A DNA stretch of 64,000 bases. It comes from Armigeres subalbatus (taxonomy: Eukaryota; Arthropoda; Insecta; Diptera; Culicidae). Of the stretch, positions 38,757-48,322 are shown piece after piece. The notes under the pieces are model-generated. The model saw only the letters and a list, made by a program, of their open reading frames with translations, was not told the DNA's origin and did not search any database. Both the position numbers and the translations under genes were made by a program. Numbering within the stretch: the first letter of the stretch is position 1; the number at the start of each line of letters is the position of its first letter. The stretch spans positions 28,659,242 through 28,723,241 of the forward strand of contig NC_085141.1 of the NCBI RefSeq assembly GCF_024139115.2, given 5' to 3'.

Positions 38757-40735
38757 CGGCAACAGGTTATTGGCCCAGGTATGGACGAGAAAGTGAAAAT
38801 CGCCGCGTTCGACGGGTCCGGCTTCCACAACTGGAGGTTCCGGATGGAAACCGTCCTCGATACGTACGATCTTCTGGATTGTCTCCACCGGGAGATGGGT
38901 GAGATCAACGAGCTGCAAGTGGTGGCAGACGATTCCGCAAGTGTAAAGTCGGAGAAGAAAAAGAAAATGGTGGAACGGAAAGCCGTAGAGAAAAGATGTA
39001 AAGCTGTGATAATTCAGGCGATTGCTGACAGCCAGCTTGAACTAGTGAAAGACTCCATTCGACTCCGAAACAAATTTGGGACACGCTGAAGGCAGTGTTC
39101 GAACGTCGTGGTGTTGCCGGACAGCTGTTTATTAGGAAACAGCTCCTCACATTAAAGTATGTGGAGGACGTTGATAATAGTTTATCGGAGCACTTGCTTA
39201 AGTTCGATCGTTTGATTCGGGAGTTAAAAGAAAGTGGTGCGGCTGTTGTTGAAGACTCCGACGCGATTTCTCATTTGCTATTGACGTTACCACCGTCATT
39301 TGATTCGGTAGTTACCGCGATCGAGACACTTCCTGCCGGTGTAACAATGCCGTTTGTGAAAAAGCGTTTACTGGATGCTGATTTAAAGAGAAGAAATCTG
39401 CAGGCCCCTGGAGCTGACAATGAGGGTATTGCCATGTTCAGTAGGCAGAGCTGGAGGACGTTCATGTGTTTTCGGTGCGGTAGAGTCGGGCACAAGCAAG
39501 CTAATTGTCGTGCAATTATGTCTGAATCGGATCCGAGTGAATACAGAGAAGTAAGAAGTCGAAGACAAAAAGCAGACATAGTGGTTGAAGAAAACCGTTT
39601 CTCGGATAACACGGAAGTTGTATTCATGGCTTCCAAAGAAGAAAACATTTCAAGAATGCAGTGGTTCTTAGACTCTGGAGCGACGGACCACATGGTGAAC
39701 AACTGCAGTTACTTTCGTACGAAATGGCGTCTGAAGCGACCGGTGGAGGTGGTAGTACAGTCGGGATTCGCTGGTTGGGATTTTAATACTTGGGTCACTT
39801 TTTAGTTGGGCCTTCGCTGGTTGGGCCATGGCCCAACTAAAAAGCAACCGTACGTCAAAATTCAATGTAAACACGGAAAACGGGATTGGGCGTCACTGGA
39901 CATCATTTGTGATGTTCAAGTCGAAATACTCGTGTTCAAATGGCTGTCAGTTGGCCCAACTAAAAAACCGAATTCGTTGGTTGGGCCGAGGTCGTGGCCC
40001 AACCAGCGAATCGCGACTGTAGCGAGCGGGGAAAAATTGTTGGCGGAATACTGTGGCGATGTGATAGTGCACTCAACGGTTGGAAAAACGAGAAAAGAAT
40101 GTGAAGTCAAGAATGTGCTGTACGTACCCGGACTTAGTTGCAATTTATTCTCTGTGAATCGGATTGCAAGAGCGGATATGGAAGTTAGCTTCTTTGAAAA
40201 TAAAGCGAAAATTACGAAGAATGGCGCAGTAGTGACCGTTGCGTACTACAATGGAAAGCAGTATGGGTAGGATGTGAGCTACGGTGTTAAGCAAGTACAG
40301 CAATGGTGAAGGTCCACAGAATTCCTAGTATTCTGGAAAAACAGTTTATGACAGTGTTTGGAAGAAGGAAGTACCGTACTTTTGACAAATTGAAAAATTG
40401 TTCCGAGAAGACAGGTTCGACGAGGCTTGCGGCTAGGAGGGGCCGAAGTAAGAGAAACGCTTGACGAAAATGTTTGTATAAAATGTTGATATGAAACTTA
40501 TGTTGATATGAATGTTGATATGTAAAGTTTGAACTTGAATACGAGATCAAGTTGGTGAAATGTTCCGAAGAACGATCTGTGATTTTGTCAGAATCTGTGA
40601 AATTCGGGTTGTCGATTTGAGGAGGGGTGTTGGAAATAAATTTAGTGTGCAATATACCGCAGGCATCTGTTGATGGACACCTGCAGCCGTTGAGTGTTCT
40701 CCACTGATACACACCATGCTTCGCTAGCGTATAAC
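38757..40735 (+). mobile_element. Ty1/Copia element, internally deleted (Gag-protease to 3' LTR start)
   Basis: A primer-binding-like ggttattggcccag precedes the Gag ATG at 38781. Gag (38781-39089 and, after a frameshift near 39065, 39095-39805) shows the FDGSGFHNWRFRME start, LLLTLPPSFDSVVTAIE and the knuckle CFRCGRVGHKQANC. The protease motif WFLDSGATDHM follows at about 39661-39693. A MITE (39758-40019) sits in the protease, which resumes at 40020-40270 (LYVPGLSCNLFSVNRIA). Integrase and RT are deleted. A purine tract (40619-40627) and TGTTGGAAAT (40628) mark the start of the 3' LTR. Confidence 0.8.
39758..40019. mobile_element. TA-flanked MITE inside the Copia protease (pogo/Tc1-like)
   Basis: The 262 bp unit starts CAGTCGGGATTCGCTGG and ends in the near-complement CCAGCGAATCGCGACTG. 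TA lies at 39756-39757 and 40020-40021. The Copia reading frame resumes in phase when the unit and one TA are discounted. CAGT termini with TA suggest a Tc1/mariner or pogo transposase. The interior again carries gttgggcc inverted motifs. Confidence 0.85.
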
Positions 40736-41700
40736 CAACACGGACAAACTCAGAAACTCATTAATGAGTAAAATTTCACTCTTTTTGGAGAATAAGTGGA
40801 TCTACTCATAAAATGAGTAAAACACTGTTTACTCATTAATGAGTAAACGCAATATCTGTCAAAAAATGGGACTTTTTTACCCATTTTAGGGAATGATTTG
40901 AAACTTTAAAATGGGTATATTTTACTCGCTTTGGGAATATTTTTCTTCGAATATTTTGAATAATTTTTCTGTTTTCAACACAAAATAGCAAAAGAAACCA
41001 TATGAACATTAAAAATACATTTATTTATATGAAGAATGTTTAAGGATATTTACATTAAAATATATTTTTGACAAAGGCAACTACTCAAGTTTTTCCAAGT
41101 CTAAAAATCCAGAACAGAATCGCGGCATTTCTTATGCGGGTTTTGTTGTCTTTTTTGTGGAATGTGCCGCCTTTTTTTCTGGATGTTTCGACTTGGAAAA
41201 ACTTGTCATTCCCCTTGGTTTTCGTAGAAAATGTGATAATAGGCTCCGTGCTGAACTATAATGTTGTTCCATGTTACCATCATGTTGCTCCCGAGGCTTC
41301 TGGATGCTGAAACAAATTTTATCGAACAGTCGGAATAAAAATCAAAGTGAAAATACCAAGTGCGTACTTACTTTTGCACGTACTAACTCCTCCATGTCTT
41401 TAACGGTCGTAATATTAAGTTCTAGCAACTCAAAATGAATTAAATATATAGATTATAACGGGGAATATAACGCGTAAAAACACTTTATTTTCTAATGGGC
41501 TCGGATTTACCCCCTAAGTATTTTTTCACCCATTTAGGAGTAAAAGATAATCATTTTGTAACCGAAACAACATTCTCAAAATGGGTGTTTTTTTACACAT
41601 TTGAAGTTGTCAAATTTTCCCCATTTTCTGGCAGCTACATACATGAACTCAGAATGAGTACTTTTTTACTCATTAATGAGTTTCTGAGTTTATCCGTGAA
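40736..41700. mobile_element. 965 bp TIR element in the Copia LTR
   Basis: The ends share ACGGAYAAACTCAGAAACTC and actcattaatgagtaaa in inverted orientation over about 40 bp. GTATAAC is repeated at 40729-40735 and 41701-41707. The interior keeps many actcatt / aatgagt motifs but no transposase. A 7-8 bp duplication suggests a hAT-type element. Confidence 0.7.
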
Positions 41701-41856
41701 GTATAACAGCACAGATTTCACGTTAGAGTTGAAAATTTTTGGTGCGTTCACTTATCTGCCTGTTTTTCCAGATATTTTCTTAATAATAATTTTACGGACA
41801 CGTGGTGAATTTCTGCGAGAATTATCGAAAAAAAAAAATCACTTTTAGAGGTTTTA

Positions 41857-42086
41857 GGATCTGTCTCATTTGGAGAATTAAACTGAAATTAAACTCAAAA
41901 GTGACATTTCAATAATTATCGAATAACCCTGCTGGCAGAGCAAGATTACTTTTGACAGATATCGAATCATTTTGCATCGATGTCTTATTGGAATTGCTGG
42001 GTAGCACCAGCCATTCTTATGACCGGGTTATTTGATAATTTTCGAACTGTCACTTTTAAGTTTAATTCTCCAAATGAGACAGAGCC
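41857..42086. mobile_element. Tourist-like (PIF/Harbinger-type) MITE, copy B
   Basis: The 230 bp unit is nearly identical to 1865-2094, with TIRs starting GGATCTGTCTCATTTGG and TTA on both sides (41854-41856 and 42087-42089). Identical length and high similarity indicate the same source element. Confidence 0.9.
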
Positions 42087-42089
42087 TTA

Positions 42090-42428
42090 GAGGTCATATT
42101 ATTGAATAATACAAACCATATGTCCATGTATGATACTCATCATGGTCCACTTAAAATTCAAAAAATATTTGGCGATTGAAAAAAGACTAAAATGTGACGA
42201 AAATAGCCAATATACAACAATAAGCATGAGCATTGTGCCCGCACAATTCGTAATTGCTACTCCGTGATTGACTAGAATTTGCGAAATTGTACAGAGAACA
42301 CAATTAATGGGGCTTGGGACTAGCTACCCATTTTCAATGTACACGTTTCGGGAGCTCAAATATCTAAAATCAGCGAACTTTCACTGTATACGACAATAAG
42401 TGCGAAAAAACCCTGGAAAAACACTTTT
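42090..42428. other. AT-rich sequence, nothing recognised
   Basis: No coding frame, inverted repeat or RNA gene is evident in this stretch between two mobile elements. Confidence 0.5.
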
Positions 42429-42545
42429 TGCCTTTCTCGTACAACAAAGTTGTACCGAAAAGCTATCATTTCACTCCAAAATTGAACTTTTTATAGAAGT
42501 CTCGGAGACCCATGATGTTATATACCAATCGACTCAGCTCGTCAA
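42429..42545 (-). repeat. Dispersed mosquito repeat fragment (family of 18343-18478)
   Basis: The block gcctttctcgtacaacaaag, tcactccaaaattgaac and ccaatcgactcagctcg is the inverted counterpart of 18343-18478. A gtacgagaaaggca at 43918-43932 may be the opposite end of a larger unit. This is not certain. Confidence 0.45.
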
Positions 42546-43144
42546 ACTGAACAAATGTCTGTCAGTCCGTGTGTATGTGTGCACGCGAAAACCGAAAAAC
42601 ATTAGCAACTTTTTCATATAGTAATTCTTAACCGATTTTCTCGCTACAAGTTGCATTCGACGGGGGACAAACCCTAGTTGATCACTATTGAACTTCATAA
42701 CGATTGTGGATTTAAAAAAAAATCTAAATATTGTCGGCGTAGCACCAACTTAGAATTTGGAAGTCGGGATTTCCGAACCGAACTTTCTTCCGAGGTGTTA
42801 TCTGTCAAACTAATTGATGAGTTGTTTAGCGCATCTTTAGGCGAATCCAGCGCACTACTTCCGAAGTTGGGTTAGTTGCCTGAAATCCAACTTTGGTATA
42901 AAAAGCGTACTAACTTTGTTCCGGATGGACAATATTGCTATTTGCATTGAAAATTTTCGTTTCGTCACTGAAATCATTGACACTTGCCTTCAGCGACTGC
43001 TTACGCGATAGAGCATTTGCACATTTTATTCACTCACACATCTATAATACTGTCAAAATTTGCATTTGACAATAACATTTTCAGCCAAAAGCTCTATTTT
43101 TTGACATCAGGGCACTCACACAACCAATCGACCTCAGTAGTCAA

Positions 43145-43395
43145 AAATCAGGGATACCAACTTGACAACCATCTCCTTGTCGCCGAGTCTGGCTCTGAGT
43201 GTTCGGCGCGGAAACCCAAAGGTGGGAATAAAATAGAAGGCGAGGTGCACAGCGGGCAAGGTGGATCGATCACGTGGAGGACGATTTGCGGACCCTCCGC
43301 AGACTGCGTGGTTGGCGAAGTGCAGCCATGGACCGAACTGAATGGAGAAGACTTTTATGTGCAGCACAGGCCACTCCGGTCTTAGAGCAAGATTA
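43145..43395 (+). mobile_element. RTE-type LINE 3' end fragment
   Basis: In a shifted frame, the plus strand encodes the RARWIDHVEDDLRTLRRLRGW block and the TEWRRLLCAAQATPV end, the same C-terminus as in 13716-13991. The fragment is about 250 bp with no intact frame. Confidence 0.75.
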
Positions 43396-44033
43396 CCGGT
43401 GGTGAGTTTAAGCCGTTTGGCAGCGCAGTATCATTACTTGACACTTTACCGGTCGCTGCTAAACACGCTGCTATAACAGTAGCGCGACTGACAGGTGACC
43501 AAATTTGGTAGCGCGATAAGAGCGCTGCTATTTGATGAACTGTCAACTGTCAAACGTCACCGGTACGGAATACAGCAACCAAATTGAGAGCCGAAAATAG
43601 TAACCGATACGGAAACGAGTGACGAAACTAAAATGAAAGCGCTGCGCGGGTGATTAAAATGCTCGCGACCGATAATGATGCTCTTAGTCTGATAATAAAT
43701 AAATTTAGTACAATTGCAACGCAAGCTTTGATTGCATGCAAGTTACGACGCATAACGCCATAACGTTTCTGCAACTCTCTGGTATAATAAAAAAGCTCGC
43801 ATGAAACGCGCACGCTTATAATACTTTACTTGGTGATTTTAAAATTAATATAACAAATTATTCAGCATTTCAATGAATTTCCCGATAATGCATTTGTTTG
43901 CTTGGGTTATTTAATAATGTACGAGAAAGGCACAATCACTGCTAGGTGGTCTGATTTGTTTTTTTCAAAAAACGCGGCTACATGAACTTCACTTTATTTT
44001 TCCTATCTGAGCGTGATATGAGAAGTAATTTAA

Positions 44034-44469
44034 GGTGATTATAGAATGAAGCCTGTGGTGAATTTTAAATTCACCACACGTTTATCGACATACATTTCTA
44101 AAACCCCACATCTGGCGTAATAGTTTTCGTACAGTGCCGAAACTCAAATTATGATTGTTCAGCATAAAGGCCACCTTACACCTCGGGAATTTGGTTCGCG
44201 GGATTTTTCCCCATGCATTTTTACATATGCGATGTTTTCGGGATTTGGGCACGGAAAATCAAAATCCCGGCCCCATTTAAAATGCACGGGGACCAAAATC
44301 CGGCGGAAAATTTTCCCGAGGTGTAAGGTAGCCTTAACTAAGCAAACGATCTACCATTATTTCAGCCCCATACGCGTTATGGTTCTTCCATCTCGTGCTC
44401 TTGAAAAAAATATTGGAAAAGCACGTGGTTTACAAAATGGCCGATTTCTGGCTTCATTCTATAATCACC
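44034..44469. mobile_element. TTAA-flanked MITE with a nested MITE
   Basis: Inverted ends GGTGATTATAGAATGAAGCC (20 bp, exact) are flanked by TTAA at 44030-44033 and 44470-44473. The interior is non-coding and contains the 44168-44334 unit. The right end lies about 30 bp beyond the DHODH polyadenylation signal. Confidence 0.8.
44168..44334. mobile_element. Nested 167 bp MITE with TAA duplication
   Basis: The inverted ends AGGCCACCTTACACCTCGGG and AGGCTACCTTACACCTCGGG are flanked by TAA (44165-44167 and 44335-44337). A TWA-type duplication is consistent with PIF/Harbinger, but the assignment is tentative. Confidence 0.65.
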
Positions 44470-44498
44470 TTAAAAATTGAAATAACAATCAATTTGAT

Positions 44499-44504
44499 TT
44501 TATT
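44499..44504 (-). terminator. DHODH polyadenylation signal candidate
   Basis: AATAAA on the minus strand lies about 73 bp past the DHODH stop codon, a usual distance. Confidence 0.55.
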
Positions 44505-44576
44505 ACATATTTAGCAAACTTTGATTTATACTTACGATGGTTTTTTCAAAATTGCTCACGTTCATTAGAATAAACG

Positions 44577-45330
44577 TTACAAGAATTTCTCGTAATTTTT
44601 TCCAACAGCCTCTTCAACACTTTTATAGCCGTTTTCTCTTAGTATCTGATCAAGCTCCTGTTTCACTCTCATCACTACCGGTGGTCCATGGAATATGAAC
44701 GCTGTGTACAACTGAACAGCACTAGCACCGGCCAAGATCTTCTCATAGGCATCCTGCCCGGTGAAGATACCCCCAACCCCGATAATCGGTATTTTACCAT
44801 CGGTCCACTTATAAACCTTCGCAATTAACCGGGTCGTCCTTTGGGATAACGGGGCTCCGCTCAAACCACCTAGCTGGCCGGCATTGATGCTCTTCAAGCT
44901 AGGTGGTCGATCAATTGTAGTATTGGAAACTATAACACCATCTATGGCGAACTCCTTCTTAGTTACGACGGTTACAATTTCTTGCACGTCCTCATCATCC
45001 AGATCAGGCGCAAATTTCACTAGAATCGGGCGTTGATCTTCCGGGGGTAGCGTGCTCCGCGCCTTCAGAACTTCGCTTAGCAATACTTGTAGGGTGGTCT
45101 TGTTCTGCATTGCCCTCAAGCCAGGCGTGTTCGGACTGCTTATATTTATGACGAGGTAGTCCGCTAAGCAACTGAATTTCTTTATGCCCTGGATATAGTC
45201 GTTATATGCATCAGGTGAATGCTTGTTTCTTCCTAAATTTATTCCCAGTATAACTCGGTTCTGAGATTCTTCGCGCATTTTCTTCAATCGTTCGTAAACA
45301 ACATCATGACCTTCGCTATTAAATCCATAC
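44577..45330 (-). CDS. DHODH: DHODH exon 3 (catalytic barrel, stop)
   Basis: The acceptor TTTCTAG precedes 45330 and restores YGFNSEGHD in phase. The exon holds most of the TIM barrel, including [10 protein letters not shown], the SSPNTPGLR catalytic loop and the C-terminal phosphate-binding motifs, ending at a TAA at 44577-44579. Confidence 0.92.
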
Positions 45331-46157
45331 CTAGAAACGATAAAATCATGATCTTAATTCAGGTTTTAAATTTCGTAATAAACTACAAACATACCGATTC
45401 ACAATTGCTTTGTCCTCATTCAAGCGAAAAACGCGCGGTCGCGGATTTCCCGGTTGTGGTTTCGGTGTGACCGAGCCAATTTCCACGAATCCGAACCCAA
45501 TCCGTTGCAATCCATCGACCGCTTCACCGTGCTTATCGAACCCGGCCGCTATCCCAACGGGATTGCTGACTGTCATTCCGAGCAGTCGAGTGCGCAACGT
45601 GTCCGGATCCTGGTAGGTAGGCCGTACCAGATCTAACTTTATGCCGAGCACCGCCAGTTGGTGGGCCGTCTCCGGCGGGATTAGCCTAACCATGGGCATA
45701 AATATGCTTTCGTAGAATTTTTCATTGCCTTTGTAGAGACAGATTGCGCTAAACGTTAGGGCACCTAACGAGGTTACCTTCAGCAGCGATCGGAACTTAT
45801 TCTGGAATATTAATTTCAAATAGCAATTATTCATCTAAGTATATATGTAAATGGGAAATGACGACTTTGGCAGGTTTTCAATGCAGTTGAAAACGGAATT
45901 ACCATTATCTTGTTGGCCAACTCATGCACTTTCAGTTATTGATAAATAACCTAAATTACAAAATTCTTAGAATCTTATCAATTGGACCCGGAATAAATAA
46001 GCCTTTCGAATCAGTCTCTGCTATCAATAATTATTTCTAAATTAGGTTTACCGAATAACTACATTGAGCCCAAATTCCAACTTCGTTAACCGACCATTGT
46101 GATTTTTAGAGAATAATATTCTTACTTACCGGTGTGCTAACTCGACATGGATTCATG
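44577..46157 (-). CDS. DHODH: Dihydroorotate dehydrogenase (quinone), mitochondrial; whole gene
   Basis: This is the fourth step of pyrimidine synthesis: dihydroorotate is oxidised to orotate by an FMN enzyme of the inner mitochondrial membrane that passes electrons to ubiquinone. Exons on the minus strand are 46131-46157, 45395-45801 and 44577-45330. All introns are GT-AG and phases agree, giving 395 codons plus stop, the usual class 2 length. Seen are a hydrophobic N-terminal anchor ([13 protein letters not shown]), [11 protein letters not shown], the [20 protein letters not shown] block, the [12 protein letters not shown] loop with the catalytic serine, [26 protein letters not shown] and the phosphate-binding [12 protein letters not shown]. 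The protein appears intact. Confidence 0.93.
45395..45801 (-). CDS. DHODH: DHODH exon 2
   Basis: The acceptor ATATTCCAG precedes 45801 and the donor GTATGT follows 45395. The exon encodes the membrane anchor, the helical ubiquinone-tunnel region ([15 protein letters not shown]) and the first FMN-binding motifs through EDKAIVNR. Confidence 0.85.
46131..46157 (-). CDS. DHODH: DHODH exon 1 (short, start codon)
   Basis: ATG at 46157 opens nine codons (MNPCRVSTP) followed by a strong donor, CCG|GTAAGTAAG. The phase joins exon 2 at 45801. An alternative is an unspliced start at 45834 (MNNCYLK), which is also open. The spliced form is preferred because of the strong donor and because it gives the family length. 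Confidence 0.6.
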
Positions 46158-46442
46158 GCAATTACGTTGTTAAAAGCTAGTAAAAACAGCGAAATCAGCT
46201 GAAAACAATATAAATACCTTTTCACTTTATTGAAATTAAATTAAATATAAGTCGTGGACCAGAATATTGATTCGAACTTTAAATTATCTTCGATTGCCAG
46301 CATGTGTTTTTGTTATTGTTTTTAGCCGATCGGTGATAACATATGCGTTACGTAAAAATGCATTATGCACTTTGATAACGGTGTTACATTTTGGTCACTA
46401 ATGTTACATTCGTTACTTTGGGTTCACTTTTGAATCGCTTTT

Positions 46443-47576
46443 CACGCTCGTCCAGCTGAACTCAAATTTGGGTCAGTTTAACTCAAAATAGGAAAAACTG
46501 GCTCATAAGACAAAATTGAGTTCACGACCCTTAACTCAATTTTGAGTTATTTAAAGAGATATTTTATTATGAGTTACATTTACTCAAATCATAAAATCGA
46601 TTTTTTATGGAATTGAGTTTGTCATGCAAGAATGTTATTATAAATTTCAATTTCAAAGAGAATGTTTGAGGTGAAAAATGAAAAGCATTTTATTCATTTT
46701 ATTTGCCAAACTCGTTCGTATATAAATAGATACAAAGCTTAATATAAAATAAATTAAAAAGGTTTAAAAATATATATGTATGAGATTGGAGGAAACGGAG
46801 AGCCCGTTGTTTATAGATCTGGCCATATTTTCTGCGACGTATGTTGGACGCTTCGGTCTCTATTCAAAACGGAAGAAGTTTTCGCTGAGCCTTTCTTAAA
46901 TATATTAGCATGCTAGATGTTCCCGTCATGTCTTCGGAGCATCCTTGACTTGAATTTCGCCGATAAAGAGTCTCGTGATAGCTGGCAACGATGTAAAAAT
47001 TCAGCAGTCGTCGAACGAAGTCTATAAACAACTGGATGCAAATGCAATGTTGTTCATTTAATCTGTATCAAAACATAAAACAACATATTTAATCGTGATT
47101 CACAGACACAAAATGTATATAATTTTCTCTGGAACTTACCGAACAAAATCCCTCCTGAGCAATGACTGTTTTTGCCTTTCTCGTATTTTTCTGTTGATTA
47201 AGCTGACTCCAATAAAATCTTTTCCGGAATAAAAGTCTCTGGACTCGGCTCTGGAATAAGAATGACAAATTTCATCAAAGAGGAGGCAAAAAATAACGTT
47301 TTGATAATTTTAACTTACATGAAACAAATTAACAAATTTTAACCCTTTTGCTATTACTGACCGTTGAACTTCGCCATTTTTCTAAAATTTTCACGGTGAA
47401 CTCAAATTTCAGTTAGTTACTTATTTATTTTAGTTTGAGTAACAGTCACTCAATTTCATAAATCTCTCTTACTCAGCGTTTGACGTTTTAGAACAACTTG
47501 TGAAATTGAGTTAAGTTCACCCAAAATTGAGGTCGCCTGGACGAGCGTGAAAATTGAGGTCGCCTGGACGAGCGTG
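46443..47576. mobile_element. TIR element with CACGCTCGTCCAG ends between two divergent genes
   Basis: The left end CACGCTCGTCCAG is matched inverted on the right, where the terminal 27 bp (aaaattgaggtcgcctggac...) occur twice in tandem (ending 47549 and 47576). Interior motifs such as aactcaatttt are scattered in both orientations. No target duplication or transposase is seen. The element lies between the starts of DHODH and the plus-strand gene. Confidence 0.55.
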
Positions 47577-47639
47577 TTGATCTTTTTAGTACACCAACCG
47601 TTATCAACGTTATCATTCAGCTGTCAATTGTGCGCGCCC

Positions 47640-48262
47640 GCATGTAACGCTTTGCTTTCACTTTTTCCGCGCTGCAGAACGAGCGAACGTCGGCAAGAAA
47701 ATCATACGAAAAAAAAAAAACACAAACACGACTGTCTGATCGCTGCTACGTCGGAAAATACCTTATCATTCATTCCTTCTGTGAGTCGCTCGGGTGTAGT
47801 GCGCTTAGTCACCGCCCGATAGTAGAGTGAAAAGTGTTGTAAATCCATGTTTTCGAGCTTCGAACTCGGTTGAAAAAAGTGCAAAATTGTGACTTAATCT
47901 GCGGGTGACCTTGACCGTATCTTCGGGTGGCAAAGCCATCGCTGGAAGTGGCCAAAATCTGGACTTAATCAATCGTGTGCGTGCGGAGTTTTATTTTAAG
48001 TTCCTTCTGCGCGTTTGAAGGTGACTACGAAGTCGGATTGAAACGAAGAGGAAAAACAAACTCAAGCTTGTGGTTGTGGAGAACGAGTAGAACGAAAAGG
48101 AGGAGGGGATCGCGCACTCGGTCCGTGAAACTTTGTGGTTTGTTTACGTTTTCTTTGTTGACGGCGGACTGTGAACCTGCCTGTGGTGGGGTCGGCAGCT
48201 GAAGTGAAAAAAAATCCAGATCTGCGGTTCCGGAAGCACTCAGCAGCAGCAAAGAAGTCACC
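47640..48262 (+). promoter_or_regulatory. Probable promoter and 5' UTR of an unidentified plus-strand gene
   Basis: The sequence is richer in CG dinucleotides and non-repetitive, unlike its surroundings. It leads to an ATG in good context at 48263. The transcription start is not determined. Confidence 0.35.
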
Positions 48263-48322
48263 ATGATGGAAGAAACCGAAGACAGCGACAGCTTCGCTGT
48301 TCTCGGAGTCGGGCGAGATGTG
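48263..48322 (+). CDS. First coding exon of an unidentified gene
   Basis: ATG in the context gtcaccATGATGG opens 20 codons (MMEETEDSDSFAVLGVGRDV) with mosquito-like codon use. They end in phase 0 at a donor, GTG|GTACGT. No downstream exon was recognised in the window, so the rest probably lies beyond 64000 or in short exons not detected here. The product is unknown. Confidence 0.4.

Noticed and set aside
45801..45834. DHODH start at 45834 without a short first exon
   Set aside because: It is possible, but the spliced start at 46157 has a strong donor, a proper acceptor at 45802-45803 and gives the typical length. It is kept only as an alternative.
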